Source: an uncultured Acidovorax sp. (lineage in GTDB: Bacteria; Pseudomonadota; Gammaproteobacteria; Burkholderiales; Burkholderiaceae_C). From it: a DNA stretch of 64,000 nucleotides. Under the pieces are notes generated by a model. It was not told where the DNA came from. It made no database searches and saw only the letters and a list, made by a program, of their open reading frames with translations. Of this stretch, positions 57,104 through 64,000 are shown in pieces (positions within the stretch are counted from its first letter, which is position 1; each line of letters starts with the position of its first letter). The stretch spans positions 186,001-250,000 of the forward strand of contig CAJYKV010000008.1 in assembly GCA_913774955.1 (NCBI GenBank). Direction: 5' to 3'. A program made the translations under genes and the position numbers.

Positions 57104-58735
57104 ATGCAGGCTGTCCATCTCCTTCGCTCACTGTCCATTTCCCGCCGGCTCTTCCTCGGCTTCGGCTGCATGCTGGCGCTCGTGGTCGCCGTCGCGGCAC
57201 TCGGCCACGTGTCCCTGTCCGGCATGAACCGCCAGATGCAGCAGATCACGGGCATCGGGGCCGAGAAGGCGCGGCTGGCGAACGACATGCTGCAGACCGT
57301 GAGCGCCTCCGGGCTGCACGCACGCTCGGCCGCCATGCTCGGCGACATCGATCCGCGCAATGCCGAGGACCAGGCGCGCAAGGCCGCCGCCATCCTGCAG
57401 CGCTATGCCAAGCAGGAAGCCGAACTCGCCGCCCTGCTGGAGTCGAGCGGCGCCACGCCCGAGGAACGCCGGTTGATGGCCGACGCCCAGGCCGAGGCAC
57501 GCAAGACCCGCCCGGAGCTCGAGGGCGCGCTTAAGCTGGTCACGGACGGCGACACGGTCAGCGCCACGCTCGGCCTGATGACCCGGGTGGCGCCGCCCGA
57601 GGCGGTCTGGCGCGAGAAGCTCGCGCAGCTGGTGGAATTGCAGAACACCCTCAACGCGGAAGCCGCGGCGGCCGCGGACCGCACGCAGAGCCGCTCGCGC
57701 CTTACCGCCGGCACGCTGGTGGCGCTGGCCGTGGCGCTGGGCCTGCTCATCGCATGGCGCACCACCGCGAGCATCACCCAGCCGATCGGCCGCGCCGTCG
57801 TGGTGGCCGAACGCATCGCGCGCGGCGACCTGACCTCGGCGGTCGAGGTCCGCATCCACGACGAGACGGGCCGGCTGCTGGAGGCGATCGCCGCGATGCA
57901 GGCGCAGCTGCGCGCGCTGGTGGGACACATCGGCACCACGGCCGACTCCATCCTGCTGGCCAGCTCGGAGGTGGCCTCGGGCAACCTCGACCTGAGCCAC
58001 CGCACCGAACAGACCTCCGGCAATCTGCAGGAGGCCGCCTCCGCGCTGGCGGACCTGACCCAGACCGTCCACCAGGGCGCCGACGCCGCGCAGCAGGCCA
58101 ACCAGATGACGGCCTCGGCCGCCCAGGTCGCGGCGCGCAGCGGGGAAGTGGTGTCGCAGGTCGTGCAGACCATGGACGTGATCAGCACCAGCTCCCGGAA
58201 GATCGCCGACATCATCGGCGTGATCGACGGCATCGCCTTCCAGACCAACATCCTCGCGCTGAACGCCGCCGTGGAAGCGGCCCGGGCCGGGGAGCAGGGC
58301 CGCGGCTTCGCCGTGGTGGCGGGCGAAGTGCGCGCACTGGCGGGCCGCAGCGCCGAAGCCGCGCGGGAAATCCGGTCGCTCATCCTCGCGAGTGCCGGGC
58401 AGGTCAAGGAAGGCACCACCCTCGTCGCCGAGGCCGGCGCCACCATCGGTGAACTCGTGCAGTCGGTGCAGCGGGTGTCGGCCATCATGGGCGAGATCAC
58501 CACGGCGGCGCACGAGCAGAGCGACCGCATCGGGCAGGTGAGCCAGTCCGTGAACGCGCTCGAGAACATGACGCAGCAGAACGCGGCGCTGGTGGAGGAA
58601 AGCAGCGCCGCGGCCGGCAGCCTGCGCGAGCAGGCGGGCCGCCTGACGGAGATGGTGGGTGCCTTCCGCCTGCAGCGCGACGCCGCGGGCGGCGCGCCGG
58701 CGGCCGCTACGGCGACCCCGGCCCTGCCTGCCTGA
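57104..58735 (+). CDS. Methyl-accepting chemotaxis protein
   Basis: A 543-residue chemoreceptor. TM1 (about 15-35, [18 protein letters not shown]) and TM2 (about 205-223) flank a four-helix-bundle periplasmic domain (MCP four-helix/TarH-like). HAMP ([20 protein letters not shown]) follows, and the signalling hairpin tip has [37 protein letters not shown], the invariant CheA/CheW contact region. No C-terminal CheR pentapeptide is present. The ATG at 57104 with GGGAA upstream is preferred to a TTG six codons earlier. Confidence 0.95.
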   Translation: MQAVHLLRSLSISRRLFLGFGCMLALVVAVAALGHVSLSGMNRQMQQITGIGAEKARLANDMLQTVSASGLHARSAAMLGDIDPRNAEDQARKAAAILQRYAKQEAELAALLESSGATPEERRLMADAQAEARKTRPELEGALKLVTDGDTVSATLGLMTRVAPPEAVWREKLAQLVELQNTLNAEAAAAADRTQSRSRLTAGTLVALAVALGLLIAWRTTASITQPIGRAVVVAERIARGDLTSAVEVRIHDETGRLLEAIAAMQAQLRALVGHIGTTADSILLASSEVASGNLDLSHRTEQTSGNLQEAASALADLTQTVHQGADAAQQANQMTASAAQVAARSGEVVSQVVQTMDVISTSSRKIADIIGVIDGIAFQTNILALNAAVEAARAGEQGRGFAVVAGEVRALAGRSAEAAREIRSLILASAGQVKEGTTLVAEAGATIGELVQSVQRVSAIMGEITTAAHEQSDRIGQVSQSVNALENMTQQNAALVEESSAAAGSLREQAGRLTEMVGAFRLQRDAAGGAPAAATATPALPA

Positions 58736-59570
58736 GCACGCCGGCGGCGGCCACGGGCCGCCTTCCCGCCGGGCGCCGTGCACCGGCCTGCGGCGCCGCA
58801 GCGGCGCGGCCGGCGGGCCGTGCAGCGCACCGACCCGCATCGCCGCCGCCCTCCTCCGCCGCGCCGAACACGCTCTCGCGCAGCGCGGGCAGGTCCAGCA
58901 CCCTCAGCCCGCCGTACTCCACCCGGATCGCGCCCTGCGCCTGCAGCGCCGCCAGCGCCTCGTTCACGCGCTGGCGCGACAGCCCCACCAGGTAGCCCAG
59001 CTCCTGCTGCGTGATGCGCAGCACATGGCCCACGCCCGGGTAGAGCAGCGGATTGAACAGCGCCGCCAGCCCCCGCGCCACGCGCGCGTCCGGGCTGCCG
59101 AGGCGGTCGATCTCGCGCGCGGCGATGAACTGGCCGAGCCGCTCGTTGAGCTGCTGCATCACGAAGCGGTTGAAGCCGAGCGAATGGTCCAGCAGCCAGT
59201 GGAAGGTGTCGATCGGCAGCCCCGCCACCACGCTGCGGCGCAGCGCCTGGATGTCGTAGCGGTAGGGCTCGCGCTTCACGGCCGTGCCCTCGCCGAACCA
59301 GCCGCCCGGCGGCACGCCCGCGAACGTCATCGTCTGCCCGCGGGCGTTGTCCGTGCTCATCTTGAGCAGCCCCTCGACCACGCCGAACCAGTAGGTAACA
59401 GGCCGGCCGCGCCGGCACACGAAATCGCCCACCTGCGCGTCGCCCACCACCAGCGCCTCCACCGCCCGGCTGCGCTCCTCGGGCGCGAGGGCGGCCAGCC
59501 AGGGGATTCCCTGCAGCTCGGCCGGCGTGGGATGCCGGCGGCGCTGGTGGAGCGAGAGTTCTTCGGACAT
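58707..59570 (-). CDS. Crp/Fnr-family transcriptional regulator
   Basis: A 287-residue regulator. The cyclic-nucleotide-binding-like beta roll (about 25-140) has [21 protein letters not shown] and [20 protein letters not shown]. No N-terminal Fnr cysteines are seen, so it is Crp-like. The helix-turn-helix [28 protein letters not shown] is at about 185-212. About 50 low-complexity Ala/Gly/Arg residues follow, running into the 3' end of the convergent chemoreceptor gene (29-base overlap). The ATG at 59570 starts MSEELSLHQ; divergent from cysK. Confidence 0.87.
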   Translation of the reverse strand: MSEELSLHQRRRHPTPAELQGIPWLAALAPEERSRAVEALVVGDAQVGDFVCRRGRPVTYWFGVVEGLLKMSTDNARGQTMTFAGVPPGGWFGEGTAVKREPYRYDIQALRRSVVAGLPIDTFHWLLDHSLGFNRFVMQQLNERLGQFIAAREIDRLGSPDARVARGLAALFNPLLYPGVGHVLRITQQELGYLVGLSRQRVNEALAALQAQGAIRVEYGGLRVLDLPALRESVFGAAEEGGGDAGRCAARPAGRAAAAPQAGARRPAGRRPVAAAGVLRQAGPGSP

Positions 59571-59722
59571 GCGCGACAGGATGGGGGAAACCCGGTCTTT
59601 GGTGAAGGGGGAAACCACGGGGCGGCGGCATATCCATATGCCCGGCGTGTCGTTGGACTGGTCCACAATGGTCCGCTCCCGTTCCCTCCGGAACCCTTCC
59701 TTCCTGTATGGAGACGCCCGCC

Positions 59723-60640
59723 ATGAAATTCGACAGCATCCTGCAAGCCATCGGCAACACCCCCCACGTGCGCATCAACCGCCTGTTCGGCGCCGGAGCG
59801 ACTGTCTGGGTCAAGTCCGAGCGCGGCAATCCGGGCGGTTCCATCAAGGACCGCATCGCGCTGGCGATGGTGGAGGATGCCGAGCGCTCCGGCGCCCTGC
59901 AGCCGGGCGGCACCATCATCGAGCCCACTTCGGGCAACACCGGCATCGGCCTGGCGCTGGTCGCCGCCGTGAAGGGCTACCGGCTCATCCTCGTGATGCC
60001 CGAGAGCATGAGCATCGAGCGCCGCCGGCTGATGCTCGCCTACGGCGCGCAGTTCGACCTCACCCCGCGCGAGAAGGGCATGAAGGGCGCCATCGCCCGT
60101 GCCGAGGAACTGGCCGCGCAGACGCCCGGCGCCTGGGTGCCGCAGCAGTTCGAGAACCCCGCCAACGTCGACGTGCATGTGCGCACCACCGCCCAGGAGA
60201 TCCTGGCCGATTTCCCCGAAGGGTTCGATGCGCTCATCACCGGCGTGGGCACGGGCGGCCACATCACCGGCGTGGCGCGGGTGCTGAAGGCGAAGTTCCC
60301 GCAGCTCAAGGTGTTCGCCGTGGAGCCGGTGGCCTCGCCCGTGATCTCGGGCGGCCAGCCCGGTCCCCATCCGATCCAGGGCATCGGCGCGGGATTCATT
60401 CCGAAGAACCTCGACACCAGCCTGCTCGACGGCGTGGTGCAGGTCGATGCCGAACCGGCACGGGAGTACGCGCGCCGTGCCGCACGCGAAGAGGGCCTGC
60501 TGGTCGGCATCTCGTCGGGCGCCACGCTCGCGGCGATCGCCCAGAAGCTGCCCGAGCTGCCGCAGGGCGCGCGGGTGCTGGGCTTCAACTACGACACGGG
60601 CGAGCGCTATCTGTCGGTCGAGGGCTTTCTTCCGGCCTGA
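59723..60640 (+). CDS. cysK: Cysteine synthase A (O-acetylserine sulfhydrylase)
   Basis: A 305-residue PLP enzyme making cysteine from O-acetylserine and sulphide. [16 protein letters not shown] opens the fold, [15 protein letters not shown] carries the PLP Lys, [15 protein letters not shown] is the substrate loop, [11 protein letters not shown] binds the PLP phosphate, and LLVGISSGA follows. The start at 59723 fits the family; another ATG five codons upstream exists. CysM is the main alternative, but the sequence pattern is closer to CysK. Confidence 0.92.
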   Translation: MKFDSILQAIGNTPHVRINRLFGAGATVWVKSERGNPGGSIKDRIALAMVEDAERSGALQPGGTIIEPTSGNTGIGLALVAAVKGYRLILVMPESMSIERRRLMLAYGAQFDLTPREKGMKGAIARAEELAAQTPGAWVPQQFENPANVDVHVRTTAQEILADFPEGFDALITGVGTGGHITGVARVLKAKFPQLKVFAVEPVASPVISGGQPGPHPIQGIGAGFIPKNLDTSLLDGVVQVDAEPAREYARRAAREEGLLVGISSGATLAAIAQKLPELPQGARVLGFNYDTGERYLSVEGFLPA

Positions 60641-60788
60641 TGCCCCGGGTGCGACGCGCCGGTTCATAGGCCGCGCACGCGGTCGGCCCGCAGTCCTACA
60701 GCACGGCCGTGCGGGGGTCGGAACAATCGGTTCAACCCCGCGCCGCGGCCCTCGGCCCACCCGCCATGGCTGCGGTGCTCATCTACCG

Positions 60789-61568
60789 ATGGCATCCATG
60801 GCTACCCACGCAGAATCTCCCTCGCCCATCGCGTTCAAGGTGCTCACCGTGAACGTGCACAAGGGCTTCACCTCCTTCAACCGCCGCTTCATGCTCCATG
60901 AGCTGCGCGAAGCCGTGCGCGGCGTGTCGGCGGACCTGGTGTTCCTGCAGGAGGTGCTGGGCACGCACCAGCGGCACGCGAACCGCGTGGCCAACTTTCC
61001 GCAGGAGCCGCACTACGAATTCCTGGCCGACACGATCTGGGGCCAGTACGCCTACGGCCGCAATGCGGTGTACGACAACGGCCACCACGGCAACGCGCTG
61101 CTCTCCAAGTTCCCCATCGTCCATTACGAAAACCACGACATCTCGGTGAGCGGCCCGGAGCGCCGCGGCATGCTGCACTGCGTGCTGCAGCCCCCGGGAC
61201 ACGACCGCCAGGTACATGCGATCTGCGTGCACCTGGGTCTGCAGGAAGCCCACCGGCAGCGCCAGTTGCGGCGCGTGTGCGATCTGGTCAACACGTTCCC
61301 CGCCGGCGAGCCGGTGATCGTGGCCGGCGATTTCAACGACTGGCGCGGCCGGGCCCACGACGTGCTGCGCGATGGCGCAGGGCTGCACGAGGTGTTCGTG
61401 CACGCGGGCGGGCGTGCCGTGCGCACCTTCCCGGCATCCATGCCGCTGCTCGCGCTCGACCGCATCTACGTGCGCGATGCGTCGGTGCACGCGCCCGTGG
61501 TGCTGCCGCGAAAGCCATGGCACAAGCTGTCGGACCACGCGCCCCTGGCGGCGGAGATTTCGCTGTGA
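60789..61568 (+). CDS. ybhP: Endonuclease/exonuclease/phosphatase family protein YbhP
   Basis: A 259-residue EEP-superfamily hydrolase. [10 protein letters not shown] near residue 20, [10 protein letters not shown] with the metal Glu, [37 protein letters not shown] and the terminal [12 protein letters not shown] with its catalytic His are all present. An alternative ATG three codons in is possible. It overlaps clsB by four bases, the same gene order as E. coli ybhP-clsB-ybhN, so a role in phospholipid or membrane metabolism is inferred. Confidence 0.9.
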   Translation: MASMATHAESPSPIAFKVLTVNVHKGFTSFNRRFMLHELREAVRGVSADLVFLQEVLGTHQRHANRVANFPQEPHYEFLADTIWGQYAYGRNAVYDNGHHGNALLSKFPIVHYENHDISVSGPERRGMLHCVLQPPGHDRQVHAICVHLGLQEAHRQRQLRRVCDLVNTFPAGEPVIVAGDFNDWRGRAHDVLRDGAGLHEVFVHAGGRAVRTFPASMPLLALDRIYVRDASVHAPVVLPRKPWHKLSDHAPLAAEISL

Positions 61569-62974
61569 AACGGGCACGCCGCTCCTCGCGCTGGGTGCCG
61601 GGCAACCGCTTCGAGCTGCTGGAAAACGGCGAGGCCTTCTTCCCGCGCGTGTTCGAGGCGATCGCCGCGGCAAAGCGCGAGGTGCTGCTGGAGACCTTCA
61701 TCCTGTTCGACGACAAGATCGGGAAGGGCTTGCATGCGGCCCTGCTGCAGGCCGCGCGCAACGGCGCCGAGGTGCATGTGCTGGTGGACGGCTTCGGTTC
61801 GCCCGATCTGTCGGAGTCGTTCATCGGCGAACTCGTGGGCGCGGGCGTGCGGTTCCGCATCTTCGATCCGGGCGGGGTGCGCATCTTCGGACAGCGGATG
61901 AACATGCTGCGCCGCATGCACCGCAAGATCGTGGTGGTCGACGGCGAGACCGGCTTCATCGGCGGCATCAACTATTCGGCCGACCACGTGGCGGACTTCG
62001 GGCCCGAGGCGAAGCAGGACTATTCCGTCGAAGTGCATGGCCCGATCGTGGCGCAGATGCGCGCCTTCGCGCGCAGCGTGATCGACAAGGGCGAACGCAA
62101 GGAGGGCCGGAGCGCCAATCCCAAGGCCACCGCCAGCGCCGAGCCTGAAACCGATGCAGAGACCGAAGCCGGCATGGCGCGGGCGGGCAAGGCCCCCACC
62201 GCGATGGCGGCCGGCAGACCCGCAGGCAGCCCCCGGGCCGCCGCGGAGCGCCGCCGGTGGCCATTCGGCGCCCGCGCCGCCGTGGAGCAGCACCCGGTGG
62301 CCGGCGACGCGGACGCCATCTTCGTCACGCGCGACAACCATGCACACACCAACGACATCGAGCGCCATTACCGCGTCGCGCTGCGCGCGGCCCGCGAGCG
62401 CGTGGTGATCGCGAACGCGTATTTCTTCCCGGGCTACCGCTTCATCCGCGAGATGCGCCGCGCCGCGCGCCGCGGCGTGGACGTGCGCCTGATCCTGCAG
62501 GGCCAGCCCGACATGCCGATCGTGCGCGTGGCCGCGAGCATGCTCTACGACCACCTCATCCGCGGCGGCGTGCGCATCTACGAATACTGCGACCGCCCCC
62601 TGCACGGCAAGGTGGCCCTGGTGGACGACGCCTGGTCCACGGTGGGATCCAGCAACCTCGACCCGCTCAGCCTGTCGCTGAACCTCGAGGCCAACGTCGT
62701 GATCCGCGACCGCGATTTCAACGCCACGCTGCACGGGCGGCTCGCGCACCTGATGGAGCACAGCTGCCGCCAGGTCGAGCCTACGCCGCCGGGCCGCTGG
62801 GACGGGCTGCGCCTGCTGCGCAGCTACTGCCTGTTCCACCTGATGCGCTGGTTCCCCACCTGGGCCGGCTGGCTGCCGCGCCACGAGCCGGAGATCTCGC
62901 TGGTGCAGCCCGACCAGGCCGCCTCCGCTGCCTCCCACGGCGGCGACCATGGCCACCGGCCGTCCACCACCTGA
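61565..62974 (+). CDS. clsB: Cardiolipin synthase B
   Basis: A 469-residue phospholipase-D-superfamily enzyme that condenses phosphatidylglycerol (or PG and glycerol compounds) into cardiolipin. Two HKD motifs: [19 protein letters not shown] near residue 120 and [23 protein letters not shown] near 345. No N-terminal membrane span, as in ClsB. The GTG start overlaps the ybhP stop (GTGA). An unusual linker of about 75 Ala/Glu/Pro/Arg-rich residues (about 178-255) separates the two halves. Confidence 0.94.
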   Translation: MKRARRSSRWVPGNRFELLENGEAFFPRVFEAIAAAKREVLLETFILFDDKIGKGLHAALLQAARNGAEVHVLVDGFGSPDLSESFIGELVGAGVRFRIFDPGGVRIFGQRMNMLRRMHRKIVVVDGETGFIGGINYSADHVADFGPEAKQDYSVEVHGPIVAQMRAFARSVIDKGERKEGRSANPKATASAEPETDAETEAGMARAGKAPTAMAAGRPAGSPRAAAERRRWPFGARAAVEQHPVAGDADAIFVTRDNHAHTNDIERHYRVALRAARERVVIANAYFFPGYRFIREMRRAARRGVDVRLILQGQPDMPIVRVAASMLYDHLIRGGVRIYEYCDRPLHGKVALVDDAWSTVGSSNLDPLSLSLNLEANVVIRDRDFNATLHGRLAHLMEHSCRQVEPTPPGRWDGLRLLRSYCLFHLMRWFPTWAGWLPRHEPEISLVQPDQAASAASHGGDHGHRPSTT

Positions 62975-63002
62975 GCGCGCGGCGCCCGATCGGTCTTCTG
63001 CC

Positions 63003-64000
63003 ATGCCCCCGGCCTCGCCCACGCCCGCCCCGCCCCAGGACCCCGCCGACGGCGCGGGTCGCCCCCGCGAGAAGAAGAGCCGATGGCAGCGCCTGCGCTC
63101 GCAGCGATGGTGGCCCTGGGCCGTGACGCTGGTGAGCGGGGCGTTCGTGGTCTTCGTGATCACCCTGCTGGTGCGCCAGGCGCGCAACGTGGACTGGGGC
63201 GCGGTGTGGGATGCCTTCCTCGCCCTGCCCACCCCCACGCTGCTCACGGCCGCCGCCCTGGCGCTCGCCAGCCACGCGATCTACGGCACCTTCGACCTGT
63301 TCGGCCGGTACTTCACGCGGCACGGCCTGTCCGTGGGCCGCACGATGGGCATCACGCTCATCGCCTACCCGTTCACGCTGAACCTCGGATCGATCATCGG
63401 CGGGGTGTCGGTGCGCTACCGGCTCTACTCCCGCCAGGGCGTCTCCGTGGGCGCGATCGGCCAGGTGATCGGACAGAGCATCGTCACCAACTGGCTGGGC
63501 TACTTCGTGCTGGCGGGCGCGGTGTTCTGGATGTGGTCGCCGAAGCTGCCGGAAGGCTGGCACGTGGGGCCGCAGGAACTGCGCTGGGCCGGCACCGCGC
63601 TGGCCGCCCTCACGGTGGCCTACGTCGCCGCCTGCGCGGTGCGGCGCGGCCGGCCGATCGCCTGGCGCGGGCACGACTTTCCCCTGCCGGACTGGCGCGT
63701 GGCGCTGCTGCAGGTGGCCGTATCGACGGTCAACTGGGCGGTGATGGGCGGCGCCGTGTGGGTGCTGGCGGGGCGCGACACCCCGTATGCCGCCGCACTC
63801 GCCACCGTGCTCCTCGGCGCCGTCGCGGGACTGGTGTCGCGCATTCCGGCGGGGCTGGGCGTGCTCGAGGCCGTGGGCACGGCCGTGCTCTCGGCGTACA
63901 TCCCCACCTCCCAGGCGCTGGCCGCGGTGCTGGCCTACCGGGCACTGTATTTCTTCGCGCCGCTGGTGCTGGCGGCCCTGGCGTTCGGCGCGGTCGAGTG
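63003..64000 (+). CDS. ybhN: YbhN-type lysylphosphatidylglycerol synthetase-like membrane protein, partial
   Basis: The first 332 codons; the gene runs off the right edge. After a Pro-rich leader (MPPASPTPAPPQDPADGAG) and RWWPWAVTLVSGAFVVFVITL as TM1, the UPF0104 pattern follows: ITLIAYPFTLNLGSIIGGVSV, RYRLYSRQGVS and SRIPAGLGVLEAVGTAVL, with about eight hydrophobic spans. This family shares the flippase/TM fold of MprF. It starts 28 bases after clsB, completing the conserved ybhP-clsB-ybhN operon. No aminoacyl-transferase domain is visible so far. Confidence 0.88.
   Translation, partial: MPPASPTPAPPQDPADGAGRPREKKSRWQRLRSQRWWPWAVTLVSGAFVVFVITLLVRQARNVDWGAVWDAFLALPTPTLLTAAALALASHAIYGTFDLFGRYFTRHGLSVGRTMGITLIAYPFTLNLGSIIGGVSVRYRLYSRQGVSVGAIGQVIGQSIVTNWLGYFVLAGAVFWMWSPKLPEGWHVGPQELRWAGTALAALTVAYVAACAVRRGRPIAWRGHDFPLPDWRVALLQVAVSTVNWAVMGGAVWVLAGRDTPYAAALATVLLGAVAGLVSRIPAGLGVLEAVGTAVLSAYIPTSQALAAVLAYRALYFFAPLVLAALAFGAVE

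Overview
The window is a GC-rich (about 70 percent by eye) chromosomal segment. Gene content and protein sequences point to a betaproteobacterium of the Comamonadaceae, most likely Acidovorax/Paracidovorax. The clues are the ruvA/ruvB, phoH/ybeY and ybhP-clsB-ybhN neighbourhoods, Bug-type (TctC) solute-binding proteins, an exosortase H system, and a short dispersed repeat that I recall (without a search) from this family. No tRNA, rRNA, CRISPR array, transposase or integrase was seen.

Layout. 1-2.7 kb: end of a D-threonine-aldolase-like gene, then three tandem tail-collar-domain paralogues. 2.9-10.5 kb: housekeeping genes ruvB, ruvA, phoH and ybeY. A lipoprotein-type serine protease sits between ruvA and ruvB, and a small accessory locus sits between phoH and ybeY. 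10.5-14.6 kb: dtd with a cation-efflux gene, then a GntR-Bug-amidohydrolase operon with a striking CTAG-rich palindrome upstream. 14.7-19 kb: dbpA, amn and a membrane diguanylate cyclase. 19.1-20.1 kb: a peptidoglycan amidase overlapping a periplasmic partner. 20.2-27 kb: the fructose PTS operon fruBKA with divergent fruR and two matching operator-like sites. 27-32.2 kb: purT, a NodIJ-like exporter, a 3-hydroxyacyl-CoA dehydrogenase and ohrR-ohr. 32.4 kb: a serine-rich unknown protein behind an imperfect PIP box, a possible type III effector. 33.3-37.5 kb: a phosphoesterase, a Ser/Thr kinase fused to a universal-stress domain, srkA and an orphan OmpR-type regulator. 37.6-42 kb: a 5'-truncated IPTL-CTERM surface protein, an Hpt protein, an OprB-like porin, the exosortase-H-associated membrane protein and exosortase H. 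42.3-43.4 kb: a second, lower-GC amidase/periplasmic pair. 43.5-50.2 kb: htpG, then a gamma-glutamyltransferase-Bug-GAF operon with divergent LysR. 50.2-59.6 kb: signalling genes (hybrid kinase, GGDEF/EAL protein with a cupredoxin partner, chemoreceptor, Crp-like regulator) and an RluF-like pseudouridine synthase. 59.7-64 kb: cysK, then ybhP-clsB-ybhN, the last cut by the window end.

The most interesting parts look like interbacterial-competition or host-interaction cassettes. (1) Between phoH and ybeY, a DUF6402-like gene is followed by two paralogous small membrane-anchored proteins. Remnants of the DUF6402-like C-terminal tail recur after each of them, which is how polymorphic toxin loci with orphan immunity genes are built. 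(2) Two paralogous amidases without signal peptides each overlap a different small protein that has one, the logic of effector-immunity pairs. (3) The serine-rich protein at 32.4 kb has a promoter resembling HrpX-controlled effector genes. All three are inferences from sequence and arrangement only.
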